This document shows positions 1-8,200 of a stretch of 9,822 nucleotides of DNA, one piece after another. Position 1 is the first letter of the stretch. The number at the start of each line of letters is the position of its first letter. The notes under the pieces were generated by a model, which did no database searches, was not told the origin of the DNA, and was given only the letters and a program-made list of their open reading frames with translations. This DNA comes from Betaproteobacteria bacterium RIFCSPLOWO2_02_FULL_68_150 (GTDB lineage: Bacteria; Pseudomonadota; Gammaproteobacteria; Burkholderiales; SG8-39), in contig MERE01000070.1 in the NCBI GenBank assembly GCA_001771975.1, positions 1 through 9,822 of the forward strand, in the 5' to 3' direction. Position numbers and translations under genes: made by a program.

Positions 1-358
1 CGGGCCGTCGCAGCCAGGGGCGCAACCGGTCGCGCAACAGCTCGGCAATGTACGAGCGCGGCACGATCACCCGGCGATCGACGTGGAAGCGCCGGTCGTC
101 GAGCCAGGCTTCGCGCAGCAGATAGGCGAGGGGAGTGCGCTGGCGCGCGCGCTTCTGCGCCAGCGCGCGAATGCGCTTCTCCTCGCGCGGGGCGACCACG
201 CGTTCGAGTTTCATACCGACATCGCCGGGATGGATCTGCAGGACGTGCCCGACGAGCCACGCGGCCTCGTCGCGCGCATTCATCGTGCCGTGGCCGTAGT
301 GCAGCTGCGCCGCCCGGAAGCCGCGGGCGGTGGCGCGCAGGATTTCGCCGACCTTCAA
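1..358 (-). CDS. prmB: Ribosomal protein L3 N5-glutamine methyltransferase PrmB, N-terminal part
   Basis: The gene runs off the left edge; about 119 N-terminal residues are present. PrmB methylates a glutamine of ribosomal protein L3 using S-adenosylmethionine. Recognition rests on the N-terminal helical domain: HYGHGT at about residues 22-27, then a DEAAWLV stretch, RTPLAYLLREAW, and FHVDRRVIVPRSYIAELL near the visible end, matching the family's YGHGT, IPVAYLT and VDERVLVPRS segments. The catalytic NPPY motif would lie outside the window, so activity cannot be judged. The start is chosen as TTG at 358-356: the frame then begins KVGEILRATARGF, which lines up with the family N-terminus, and no ATG or GTG lies in frame just upstream. 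The TTG overlaps the dapE stop as TTGA, implying translational coupling, and no clear ribosome binding site is visible. A related PrmC/HemK enzyme is less likely because of the YGHGT segment and the dapE neighbour. Confidence 0.9.
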   Translation of the reverse strand, partial: MKVGEILRATARGFRAAQLHYGHGTMNARDEAAWLVGHVLQIHPGDVGMKLERVVAPREEKRIRALAQKRARQRTPLAYLLREAWLDDRRFHVDRRVIVPRSYIAELLRDRLRPWLRRP

Positions 359-1482
359 GGCAGCAGCGCGCGCAGCGTATCGAGATAGATCTTCGGCAGC
401 AGCTCGAGCTCGGCGAGCGCGATGTGCTCATCGACCTGGTGAATGCTGGCGTTGACCGGCCCGAGCTCTACGATCTGCGGGCAGATCTCGGCGATGAAGC
501 GCGCATCCGAGGTGCCGCCGGTGGTGGACAGCTCCGGCGTGCGCCCGGTGTACGTTCGAACCGCGCGCGCCACCACCTCGACCAGCTCGCCGCGCCGCGT
601 GAGGAAAGGTTTGCCTCCGAGCACCCACGCCAGCGCGTAGTCGACGCCATGCCGGCCGAGCACCGCCTCCAGCCGTTCCCTGAGCGAATGCTCGGAGCTC
701 GCCGTCGAGAAACGGAAGTTGAAGTCGAGCTCGAGCGACCCCGGGATCACGTTGCCGACTCCGGTGCCGGCATGGATGTTCGACGCCTGCCAGGTCGTGG
801 GCGGGAAGTGCTCGTTGCCCTGGTCCCATACGGTAGACGCCAGCTCGGCCAGCGCCGGCGCAAGGGCATGAATCGGATTCTTCGCCCGCTGCGGGTAGGC
901 GACGTGGCCCTGAACGCCGCGCACCGTGAGGCGCCCCGAAAGCGAGCCGCGCCGGCCGTTCTTGATCATGTCGCCGAGCGCGTTCACCGACGAAGGCTCG
1001 CCGACGATGCAGTAATCGATGCTCTCGCCCAGCGCCTTCAGGCGCTCCACCACGCGCACGGTGCCGTCGACCGACGGCCCTTCCTCGTCGGAGGTTATGA
1101 GCAGCGCGATCGAGCCCGAGTGCGCCGGGCGCTCCTGCACGAACGCCTCGGCCGCGACCACGAACGCCGCGATGGACGACTTCATGTCGGCGGCACCGCG
1201 GCCGTAGAGCCTGCCGTCGCGCTCGAGCGGGACGAACGGGTCGGACTGCCAGCGCTCGAGCGGGCCGGGCGGGACGACGTCGGTATGTCCGGCAAAACAC
1301 ACGAGCGGATGCCCGCTGCCGCGCCGCGCCCAGAGATTGGTGACTTCGCCGCAACGCAGGCTCTCGCAGCCAAAGCCCGCCGCGGCGAGCCGCTGCGCGA
1401 CGAGATCCTGGCAGCCCGCGTCCTCCGGCGTGACGGAGCGGCGGGCGATGAGCTGCCGGGCGAGGTCGAGCGCGCTACGCAA
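355..1482 (-). CDS. dapE: Succinyl-diaminopimelate desuccinylase DapE
   Basis: This cytoplasmic di-zinc M20-family peptidase hydrolyses N-succinyl-LL-diaminopimelate to LL-diaminopimelate and succinate, for lysine and peptidoglycan. All expected metal and catalytic residues are visible: H66 in FAGHTDVVPPG, D99 in GRGAADMKSS, E133 and E134 in TSDEEG, E162 in VGEPSS, and H348 in NASIH near the end. The RFSTASSEHS and TTGGTSDARF segments are also typical. The chosen TTG start gives 375 residues, the usual family length, and the N-terminus (ALDLARQLIARRSVTPEDAGCQ) lines up with known DapE starts. The frame stays open far upstream inside pilU, but its only ATG there is at 2010 and would give an implausible extension of over 170 residues. 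A CTG at 1500-1498 is another possible but rarer start. The gene follows pilU by 14 bases with no obvious ribosome binding site, and its stop overlaps the prmB start. Confidence 0.95.
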   Translation of the reverse strand: MRSALDLARQLIARRSVTPEDAGCQDLVAQRLAAAGFGCESLRCGEVTNLWARRGSGHPLVCFAGHTDVVPPGPLERWQSDPFVPLERDGRLYGRGAADMKSSIAAFVVAAEAFVQERPAHSGSIALLITSDEEGPSVDGTVRVVERLKALGESIDYCIVGEPSSVNALGDMIKNGRRGSLSGRLTVRGVQGHVAYPQRAKNPIHALAPALAELASTVWDQGNEHFPPTTWQASNIHAGTGVGNVIPGSLELDFNFRFSTASSEHSLRERLEAVLGRHGVDYALAWVLGGKPFLTRRGELVEVVARAVRTYTGRTPELSTTGGTSDARFIAEICPQIVELGPVNASIHQVDEHIALAELELLPKIYLDTLRALLP

Positions 1483-1496
1483 CGGCCAGGGCGGCG

Positions 1497-2681
1497 TCAG
1501 CTGATCTTGATTTCGTCGAAGGAGGTGTCGCCGCCGGCAGTGGCGGAGAAAACGCTCTCCTTGGACTCTTCCTTGCGCGCGGGCGCGGCCGCCGTCGCGG
1601 CATTCGAAGTCAGCTGTCCGGCGGTCGCCTGGTTGATCAGCCACAGCATGTTGGTGGCCGAATCGGCGTTCGCCATCGCTTCGTCCTTGGTGATCACGCC
1701 CTCGCTGAACAACCGGAACAAGTCCTGCTCGAAGGTCTGCGAGCCCGGCGACATGCTTTTTTCCATCGCGTCCTTGATCTCGCTGATCTCGCCCTTGCCG
1801 ATCAGCTCCGCGATCAGCCGCGAGTTCAGCATCACTTCGACCGCCGCGCGCCGCGCGCCGGTCTTGGTGCGCACCAGGCGCTGCGCGATGATCGACTGCA
1901 GGCTGGCGGACAGGTCGAGCAGCAGCGTCGGCCGGTTCTCCAGCGGATAGAAACTGATGATCCGGTTCATGCAGTGGTAGCTGTTGTTCGCGTGCAGCGT
2001 GGCGAGGCACAAATGGCCCGACTGCGCGTATTGCAGCGCCGAGGTCATGGTCTCGCGGTCGCGGATCTCGCCGATCAGGATGCAGTCGGGCGCCTGGCGC
2101 AGCGCATTCTTCAGCGCCGTCTGGAACACCTTGGTGTCGGTGCCGACCTCGCGCTGGTTGACGATCGACTTGCGGTTGCGGAACACGAATTCGACCGGGT
2201 CCTCGAGCGTCAGGATGTGGCCCGACTTCTGCGCATTGCGGAAATCGAGCATCGCCGCGAGCGTGGTCGACTTGCCCGAGCCGGTGGCGCCGACCATCAG
2301 GATCAGGCCGCGTTTCTCCATGATGATGTCCTTGAGCGCGTCCGGCAGGCCGAGGGTATCGAGCGGCGGGATATTGCCCGGGATGTAGCGCACCACCACC
2401 GCCGGCGAGCCCTTCTGGCGGAAGGCGCTGATGCGGAAACTCCCTACGCCCTCGAAGGTGAAGCCGGTGTTGAGCTCCATCTCGTCCTCGTACTCGCGGA
2501 TCTGCTTCTCGCTGAGCACCTCGTAGATCAACTGCCGCACGGCGTCGGCGTTCAGCACCGTCTGGTTGACCGGCACCGCGACGCCGTTGATCTTGATGTT
2601 GATCGGCGCGCCGACGCTGAGAAAGATGTCCGAGGCGTTCTTCTCGGCCATCAACTGGAACAGGCGTTTCATCGCCGACAT
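1497..2681 (-). CDS. pilU: PilU-type twitching motility ATPase (PilT/PilU family)
   Basis: A 394-residue hexameric secretion-type ATPase of the type IV pilus retraction group. PilT powers pilus retraction, and PilU assists it as an accessory motor at the inner membrane. Seen in order: an N-terminal PAS-like domain (about residues 1-105), Walker A GATGSGKST at 131-139, the Asp box around ILTLEDPVEF at 156-165, Walker B ILIGEIRD at 201-208, and the His box HLCLATLHANN at 223-233. The EIKDAMEKSMSPGSQTFEQDLF stretch (300-322) is characteristic of PilU and replaces PilT's AIRNLIRE motif. A final tail of about 40 residues is rich in Ala, Ser, Thr and charged residues and is probably disordered. The ATG at 2681 is preceded by a strong GGGGGAG six bases upstream. 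The gene sits 32 bases after dapD and 14 bases before dapE, so it is probably cotranscribed with lysine genes rather than with other pilus genes. PilT itself is the alternative, but the C-terminal region argues against it. Confidence 0.88.
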   Translation of the reverse strand: MSAMKRLFQLMAEKNASDIFLSVGAPINIKINGVAVPVNQTVLNADAVRQLIYEVLSEKQIREYEDEMELNTGFTFEGVGSFRISAFRQKGSPAVVVRYIPGNIPPLDTLGLPDALKDIIMEKRGLILMVGATGSGKSTTLAAMLDFRNAQKSGHILTLEDPVEFVFRNRKSIVNQREVGTDTKVFQTALKNALRQAPDCILIGEIRDRETMTSALQYAQSGHLCLATLHANNSYHCMNRIISFYPLENRPTLLLDLSASLQSIIAQRLVRTKTGARRAAVEVMLNSRLIAELIGKGEISEIKDAMEKSMSPGSQTFEQDLFRLFSEGVITKDEAMANADSATNMLWLINQATAGQLTSNAATAAAPARKEESKESVFSATAGGDTSFDEIKIS

Positions 2682-2687
2682 GGTGGT

Positions 2688-2694
2688 CTCCCCC
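2688..2694 (-). promoter_or_regulatory. Ribosome binding site of the pilU-like gene
   Basis: GGGGGAG on the minus strand, six bases before the ATG at 2681-2679. It is the strongest Shine-Dalgarno-like sequence in this operon. It supports the first of two nearby ATGs (residues 1 and 4) and suggests that pilU translation does not rely on coupling to dapD. Confidence 0.7.
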
Positions 2695-2713
2695 GGATGC
2701 TCGATTCGCTAGT

Positions 2714-3535
<822 letters not shown>

Positions 3536-3537
3536 TG

Positions 3538-4731
3538 CTAGAGCCTCGACCCCAGTTGTGCGATGCGCCCGGCCGCCTCGAGGCATTCGGCGAGCGGCGC
3601 AACCAGCGCGAGGCGCACGAAGTTTTCGCCCGGATTCTCGCCGTGCGCCGTGCGCGCGAGATAGCTCCCGGGCAGGGCGCGCACATTATAGTCGCGCTGC
3701 AGGCGGCGCACGAACTCGCAGTCGTCCACCGGCGTACGCAGCCACAGGTAGAAACCGCCTTCCGGGAGGTAGGTTTCGAGCGGCGCGCCGAGCAGCGGCA
3801 GCACGGCCCGGTATTTCCCGGCGTACAGCTGCCGGTTTGCGCGCACATGCGTCTCGTCGCTCCAGGCGGCGATCGACGCCTGCTGCACGGCGAGGCTCAT
3901 GGCCGAACCATGGTAGGTGCGGTAGAGCAGGAAGCGCTCGAGCAGTGCCGCGTCGCCGGCGACGAAGCCCGAGCGCATCCCGGGTACGTTGGAGCGCTTG
4001 GAGAGGCTTGAAAACACCGCCAGCCGCGGAAAACCGGCGCGCCCCAGCTGCTGCGCGGCTTCGAGCGCGCCCAGCGGCGGATTGGCCTCGTCGCAATACA
4101 GCTCCGAGTAGCACTCGTCGGCGGCGATCGCGAAACCGTGCCGCTCGGACAGATCGAACAGGCGTTGCCAGTCCGACAGCCGCAGCACCGAGCCCCCGGG
4201 ATTGGCGGGCGAGCAGGTGTAGACGAGCTGCACCGCACGCCAGGTCGTATCCGGCAGGGCATCGAGGTCCATGCGGTGGCCGTTGGCGGCGGTGGCGTTG
4301 AGGAAAACGGGCGACGCGCCCGCCAGCAGCGCGGCACCTTCATAGATCTGGTAGAACGGGTTCGGGCAGGCGACCAGCGCCCCGCCGCCAGCCGGATCGA
4401 TCACCGCCTGGGCAAACGAGAACAGCGCTTCGCGCGAGCCGTTCACCGGCAGGACCTGGGTGTGCGGGTCGATGCCGGGCAGGCGGTAGCGTCGCATCAG
4501 CCACGCGGCGATGGCCTCGCGCAGCGCGGGCAACCCGGCGGTCGGTGGATAGACGGCGAGTCCGTCCAGCGACCGGATCAGTGCGGCGCGGACGAATTCC
4601 GGGGTCGGGTGTTTCGGCTCGCCGATCGAAAGATCGATCGGCGCCAGAGCCGGGTCGGGCGTCACCCCGGAGAGCAGCGCGCGCAGTTTTTCGAACGGGT
4701 AGGGCTGCAGCTTCCCCAGCCGCGGGTTCAT
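3538..4731 (-). CDS. dapC: Succinyldiaminopimelate transaminase DapC (PLP aminotransferase)
   Basis: A 397-residue class I/II, fold-type I PLP aminotransferase. DapC uses glutamate to aminate N-succinyl-2-amino-6-ketopimelate to N-succinyl-LL-diaminopimelate, the step between DapD and DapE. Visible features are the IDLSIGEPKHPTP start (32-44), YPPTAGLPALREAIAAW (61-77), the NGSREALF cofactor loop (97-104), SPANPGG with N177, AADECYSE with D205 and Y208 that contact PLP, the Schiff-base lysine K245 in SSLSKRSNVPGMRSGF, and R373 in NFVRLAL for the substrate carboxylate. Sequence alone cannot separate DapC from related transaminases; the assignment leans on dapD lying directly downstream with dapE in the same operon. 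The ATG at 4731 overlaps the queF stop as ATGA, and GGAGG lies only two bases upstream, so coupled translation is likely. The open frame extends upstream across queF, but that part is a shadow. Confidence 0.93.
   Translation of the reverse strand: MNPRLGKLQPYPFEKLRALLSGVTPDPALAPIDLSIGEPKHPTPEFVRAALIRSLDGLAVYPPTAGLPALREAIAAWLMRRYRLPGIDPHTQVLPVNGSREALFSFAQAVIDPAGGGALVACPNPFYQIYEGAALLAGASPVFLNATAANGHRMDLDALPDTTWRAVQLVYTCSPANPGGSVLRLSDWQRLFDLSERHGFAIAADECYSELYCDEANPPLGALEAAQQLGRAGFPRLAVFSSLSKRSNVPGMRSGFVAGDAALLERFLLYRTYHGSAMSLAVQQASIAAWSDETHVRANRQLYAGKYRAVLPLLGAPLETYLPEGGFYLWLRTPVDDCEFVRRLQRDYNVRALPGSYLARTAHGENPGENFVRLALVAPLAECLEAAGRIAQLGSRL
3544..3547 (-). promoter_or_regulatory. Ribosome binding site supporting the dapD TTG start
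   Basis: GAGG on the minus strand lies inside the last codons of dapC, eight bases before the TTG at 3535-3533. Its good spacing helps decide the dapD start, since no ATG or GTG is available at the conserved N-terminus. Confidence 0.5.
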
Positions 4732-5096
4732 CCCCTCCAGCCCCGCTTGCGGTGTTCGGCCACCACCGTGGTGTGGATGCCGCCGCGCACGTTGAAGCGC
4801 GCGCTCAGGCGCATGAAGCGGGGCCGCACCGCGCGCACCAGGTCCTCGAGAATGCGGTTGGTGACCGCCTCGTGAAACGCGCCCTGGTCGCGATACGACC
4901 AGAGGTACAGCTTCAGCGACTTGAGCTCGACGCACAGCGCGTCCGGCACGTACTCGAGCTGCAGCGTGGCGAAATCCGGCTGCCCGGTCATCGGGCACAG
5001 GCAGGTGAATTCCGGCAGCTCCATCTGGATGCGGTAGTCGCGTTCCGGCGCCGGGTTGCGAAAGCTCTGCAGCCGCTGGCTGGGGCGCGTTGGCAT
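4728..5096 (-). CDS. queF: NADPH-dependent 7-cyano-7-deazaguanine (preQ0) reductase QueF
   Basis: QueF reduces the nitrile of preQ0 to the aminomethyl group of preQ1, a precursor of queuosine in tRNA; the enzyme is cytoplasmic and of the tunnelling (T-fold) type. At 122 residues this is the short unimodular form. Seen: EFTCLCPMTGQPDFA (29-43), with C34 as the expected nucleophile forming a thioimide and D41 as the expected acid; the family signature ELKSLKLYLWSYRDQGAFHE (57-76), with H75 and E76 in the substrate pocket; and VRGGIHTTVVAEHR near the end. Spacing from C34 to D41 and H75 equals that of the Bacillus enzyme. The ATG at 5096 is the first possible start after an in-frame stop, although no clear ribosome binding site precedes it. 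It is the first gene of the minus-strand operon and overlaps dapC by four bases (ATGA), so tRNA modification and lysine synthesis genes share a transcript. Confidence 0.95.
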   Translation of the reverse strand: MPTRPSQRLQSFRNPAPERDYRIQMELPEFTCLCPMTGQPDFATLQLEYVPDALCVELKSLKLYLWSYRDQGAFHEAVTNRILEDLVRAVRPRFMRLSARFNVRGGIHTTVVAEHRKRGWRG

Positions 5097-5138
5097 CGAA
5101 GGACGGGGAACGAACGGCGCGAGAATTGAGGCAAGGGG

Positions 5139-5148
5139 ATGTTATCAT
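5139..5148. promoter_or_regulatory. Overlapping bidirectional extended -10 elements (putative)
   Basis: On the plus strand TGTTATCAT (5140-5148) fits an extended -10 (TG, one base, then TATCAT, five of six matches to TATAAT). On the minus strand the same bases read TGATAACAT (TG, one base, then TAACAT, four of six). Predicted transcript starts are near 5155 for smc, a leader of about 90 bases, and near 5132 for queF, a leader of about 36 bases. Both lack a good -35 box, which an extended -10 can partly replace. This is a motif reading only. Confidence 0.45.
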
Positions 5149-5150
5149 GG

Positions 5151-5172
5151 CGCGCCGTTTTTACGCGGCGCG
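5151..5172 (+). other. GC-rich hairpin at the predicted 5' end of the smc leader
   Basis: CGCGCCG (5151-5157) pairs perfectly with CGGCGCG (5166-5172) around an 8-base T-rich loop. The left arm can pair instead with ACGGCG at 5185-5190, directly before the T6 run at 5191-5196. That gives two mutually exclusive folds, the second resembling an intrinsic terminator with a large loop. In DNA this GC-rich some complementarity is expected by chance. Confidence 0.4.
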
Positions 5173-5205
5173 GGCGGTCAGCGGACGGCGTTTTTTCTGC
5201 CCGCC
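5173..5205 (+). other. Second imperfect hairpin in the smc leader
   Basis: GGCGGTCAG (5173-5181) pairs with CTGCCCGCC (5197-5205) with one mismatch, enclosing a 15-base loop that ends in the T6 run. It follows directly on the first hairpin and could hide the T run by keeping it in a loop. Any role in smc expression is inference. Confidence 0.3.
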
Positions 5206-5246
5206 AGAGCGCGCCCCCAAAGAATCCGAACCGCAACCCGAATTCC

Positions 5247-8200
5247 GTGCGCCTCACGCAAATCAGGCTTTCCGGCTTCAAGTCGTTCGTCGACCCGACC
5301 AGCATCCACGTCCCGGGGGCCCTGGTCGGGGTCGTCGGCCCGAACGGTTGCGGCAAGTCCAACGTCATCGATGCGGTGCGCTGGGTGCTCGGCGAGAGCC
5401 GCGCTGCCGCGCTGCGCGGCGATTCGATGCAGGACGTGATCTTCAACGGCTCGGGCCACCGCAAGCCGCTCAACCGTGCCAGCGTCGAGCTGATCTTCGA
5501 CAACGCGCTGGGACGCGCTGCCGGCCAGTGGGCGCCGTACGCCGAGATTTCGGTGCGGCGCGTGCTGCAGCGCGACGGCGAGTCCGGCTACTACATCAAC
5601 AACACGCACGTTCGCCGGCGCGACGTCACCGACATGTTCCTCGGCACCGGCCTCGGGCCGCGCGCCTACGCCATCATCGAGCAGGGCATGATCCAGCGCG
5701 TGATCGAGGCGCGGCCCGAGGACCTGCGCCTGTTCCTCGAGGAGGCGGCGGGAATCTCGCGCTATCGCGAACGGCGCAAGGAGACCGAAGGCCGGCTTGC
5801 CGGTACGCGCGACAACCTGGCGCGCGTCAACGACATCCGGCAGGAGCTGGGCACGCAGCTCGAGCGGCTCGAGTCGCAGGCGCGCGTGGCGACGCAGTAC
5901 CAGGGGTTGCACCAGGACCTGCAGTTCAGGCAGCACCTGCTGTGGTTCCTGCGCCGGCGCGATGCGGCCGCGGAGCGCGGGCGCCACGCCGGCGAGATCG
6001 CGAAGGTCGGCCTCGAGATGGAGGCCGCTACGGCGCGCGCGCGCGAGATCGAGAGCCGGATCGAGTCGGCACGCGCCGCGCATTACGAGACCGGCGATGC
6101 GCTGAACGCCGCGCAGGCCGCGCTGTACGCAGCCAATGCCGAAGTGGCACGGCACGAGTCGGAGCTGCGGCACGTGGAGGAGAACCGGCAGCGCCTCGAG
6201 AGCCGCCACACGGAACGTCGCGCCCAGTTGGCCGCATGGCGCGAGCAGCGCGCGCAACTGACGCAGGCGCTGCACCTGTGGGTCGCACGCTCGGTGAGCG
6301 CGAGGCAGCGTGTCGCCGAGCTGGAGCAGCGCCTCGCGCTGGAGACCGAGCACCTGCCGCGGGCCGAGCTGGCACACCGCGCCGCGCAGGAGCAGCTGAG
6401 CGAGGCGCGCAGCCGGCTGCTGATGGCGGAAAGCAGCCTGCAGATCGAGCAGGCGACGCGCTCGCACATCGAGAGCGACGTGCAGTCGCTCGCGCAGCGG
6501 CGCTCGCGGCTCGAGGGTGAGCTGCACGCGCTGCAGGAACCGGTGGCGGATGCGTTGCCGGCGGCGGACCAGCACGTCGCCGCGCTCGACGCCGCGCTCG
6601 CGCGCGCGCAACAAGATCTGAATCGCGTGCAAACCGAAGCGGCGGTTCTCGAGGGGCAGCGCGTGGCGAGCGCCGGCGCGCTTGCCGAGGCGACGCGCGA
6701 GCGCACCGCCGTACAGGCCCAGCTCGCGACCCTGCAGCAGGTGCAGGCGGCCGCCGAGGAAAACGCGCCGCTGCACGACTGGCTCGACAAGCATGCCCTG
6801 GCTGCGCTGCCGCGCTGCTGGCAGAAGATCCGCATCGACGCCGGTTGGGAGACTGCGCTCGAGTCGGTGCTGCGCGAGCGCTTGCATGCGCTCGAGCTGA
6901 GCGACGCGGGCGTCTGGCTCGGCCTGACCACGGACCGACCGCCGGTCAAGGCGAGCGTATTCGAGCGCGCGCCGGCCGGCGTTCAGCCTGCCGCCGCAGG
7001 ACTGGTGCCTCTCGCACACCGCGTTCACGCCATCGATCCGGCGGTCGGTGGCGCGCTTGGCGACTGGCTGGCTGGCATCTACACGGTGGATGGCACTGCG
7101 GATGCGGCGCAGCGCGCCGCCCTGCCTCCGGGGACGGTTTTGGTGAACCGCGACGGCGATCGCTTCACGCGCCATACGGTGGGATTCCATGCGCCGGACC
7201 CGGCGGACGCCGGTATCCTCGCGCGGCAGACCGAGATCGATGCGCTCGAGGTGCAATGCCGCGTACTCGTGGAGCGCCACGTTGCAGCTCGCGGCGCGGC
7301 AGAGCGGGTCGAAGCCGAGGTCCAGGCGCGGCAGGGCGCGCTCGAGGCGGCACGCACGCAACTGGCGACGCGCCTGTCCGAGCGGCACGAGGCGGAGCTG
7401 CAGCGGCTGAGGCTCAGCCAGGCGCTCGAGCGGTACCGCGAACGCAGCGCACAGATCCGAAGCGAACTCGCGGAGATCGCGGCACAGTCCGGCCGCGATG
7501 CGCTGCGCCTGGAAAACTGCGACGCCGCATTGGCGCGGCTGGCCGGGGAAATCGCCACCGGGCGCACGGCGCTCGAGACGGTGAACGCGGCGCACGCCGC
7601 GGCCGAAGCCGCCATGGCGGCGCAGCGCCGCGCCACGCAGCAGGCGGAGCGCGATCTCCAGGATGCGGCCTTCGGCGAACGCGAATGCACCTCGAAGATT
7701 GCCGAGATCGAGCGCTCGGTGGCGCTCATCGACGAGCAGCTGGTGCGCGCCGAAGCCGAAGCCGCCAGCCTCGGGGAGGAACTTTCGGTCGATCCGCTGC
7801 CCGAGTTGCGCCAGGCGCGCGAGGTCGCGGTCGAGGCGCGCCTGGGGTGCGAGAAATCGCTCGCGGTGGCGCGCGATACGGTCGAGGCGGCGGCGGGCGC
7901 GTTGCGCGAGTTCGAGGAGCTGCGCCTGCAGGGCGAGGCGCGCATCGCGCCGCTGCGCGAGCGAATCGGCGAGCTGCGCCTGAAAGAGCAGGCGGCGCAG
8001 ATCAATCACGAGCAGTTCGCCGCGCAGCTGCGCGAAGGCGGCGCCGATGAGCTGCGCCTGGCGGCCGAGCAGGAGCGGGCGCCGCGTCCAGCCGCGCTGC
8101 AGGGCGAAATCACGCGCCTCGCGCAGGCGATCGGCGAGCTGGGCGCGGTCAATCTTGCGGCGCTCGATGAACTGAAGACGAGCAGCGAGCGCAAGAGCTA

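Larger units (their letters stand above)
5097..5246. promoter_or_regulatory. Divergent control region between queF and smc
   Basis: This 150-base stretch separates the start of the minus-strand queF-dap operon from the plus-strand smc gene, so it should hold promoters for both. It is relatively AT-rich around 5121-5165 compared with the flanking genes. It contains overlapping -10-like elements (5139-5148), GC-rich hairpins (5151-5172 and 5173-5205) and a T6 run (5191-5196). No convincing -35 box was found for either direction. The smc frame is open through the right part from an ATG at 5139, so an N-terminal extension of SMC cannot be fully excluded. Confidence 0.65.

Noticed and set aside
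424..1950. A 508-codon plus-strand frame opposite dapE and pilU
   Set aside because: It is the antisense of two well-supported genes, has no recognisable domain, and shows the Arg-rich composition of shadow frames.
1483..2010. In-frame extension of dapE upstream to an ATG at 2010
   Set aside because: It would add 176 residues lying inside the pilU-like gene in another frame, with Arg-rich composition typical of a shadow frame. The TTG at 1482 gives the normal DapE length.
4732..5148. In-frame extension of dapC across queF
   Set aside because: The region encodes QueF in a different frame, with all its conserved residues. The extension has no aminotransferase similarity and DapC is already full length from 4731.
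5097..5250. A preQ1 riboswitch upstream of queF on the minus strand, suggested by an A6 run
   Set aside because: The conserved preQ1-I loop and pseudoknot sequences are not present around the A run (complement of 5191-5196), and most of this stretch lies upstream of the predicted queF transcript start.
6033..6045. Alternating GC run that could adopt Z-DNA
   Set aside because: It is a short run inside the smc coiled-coil coding region, explained by Ala-Arg codons in a GC-rich genome.
5147..6520. Plus-strand frame beginning at ATG 5147 overlapping the smc leader and gene
   Set aside because: The product is Arg/Ala/Gly-rich and overlaps smc out of frame. Codon composition fits a shadow, and the ATG lies within the predicted -10 region.
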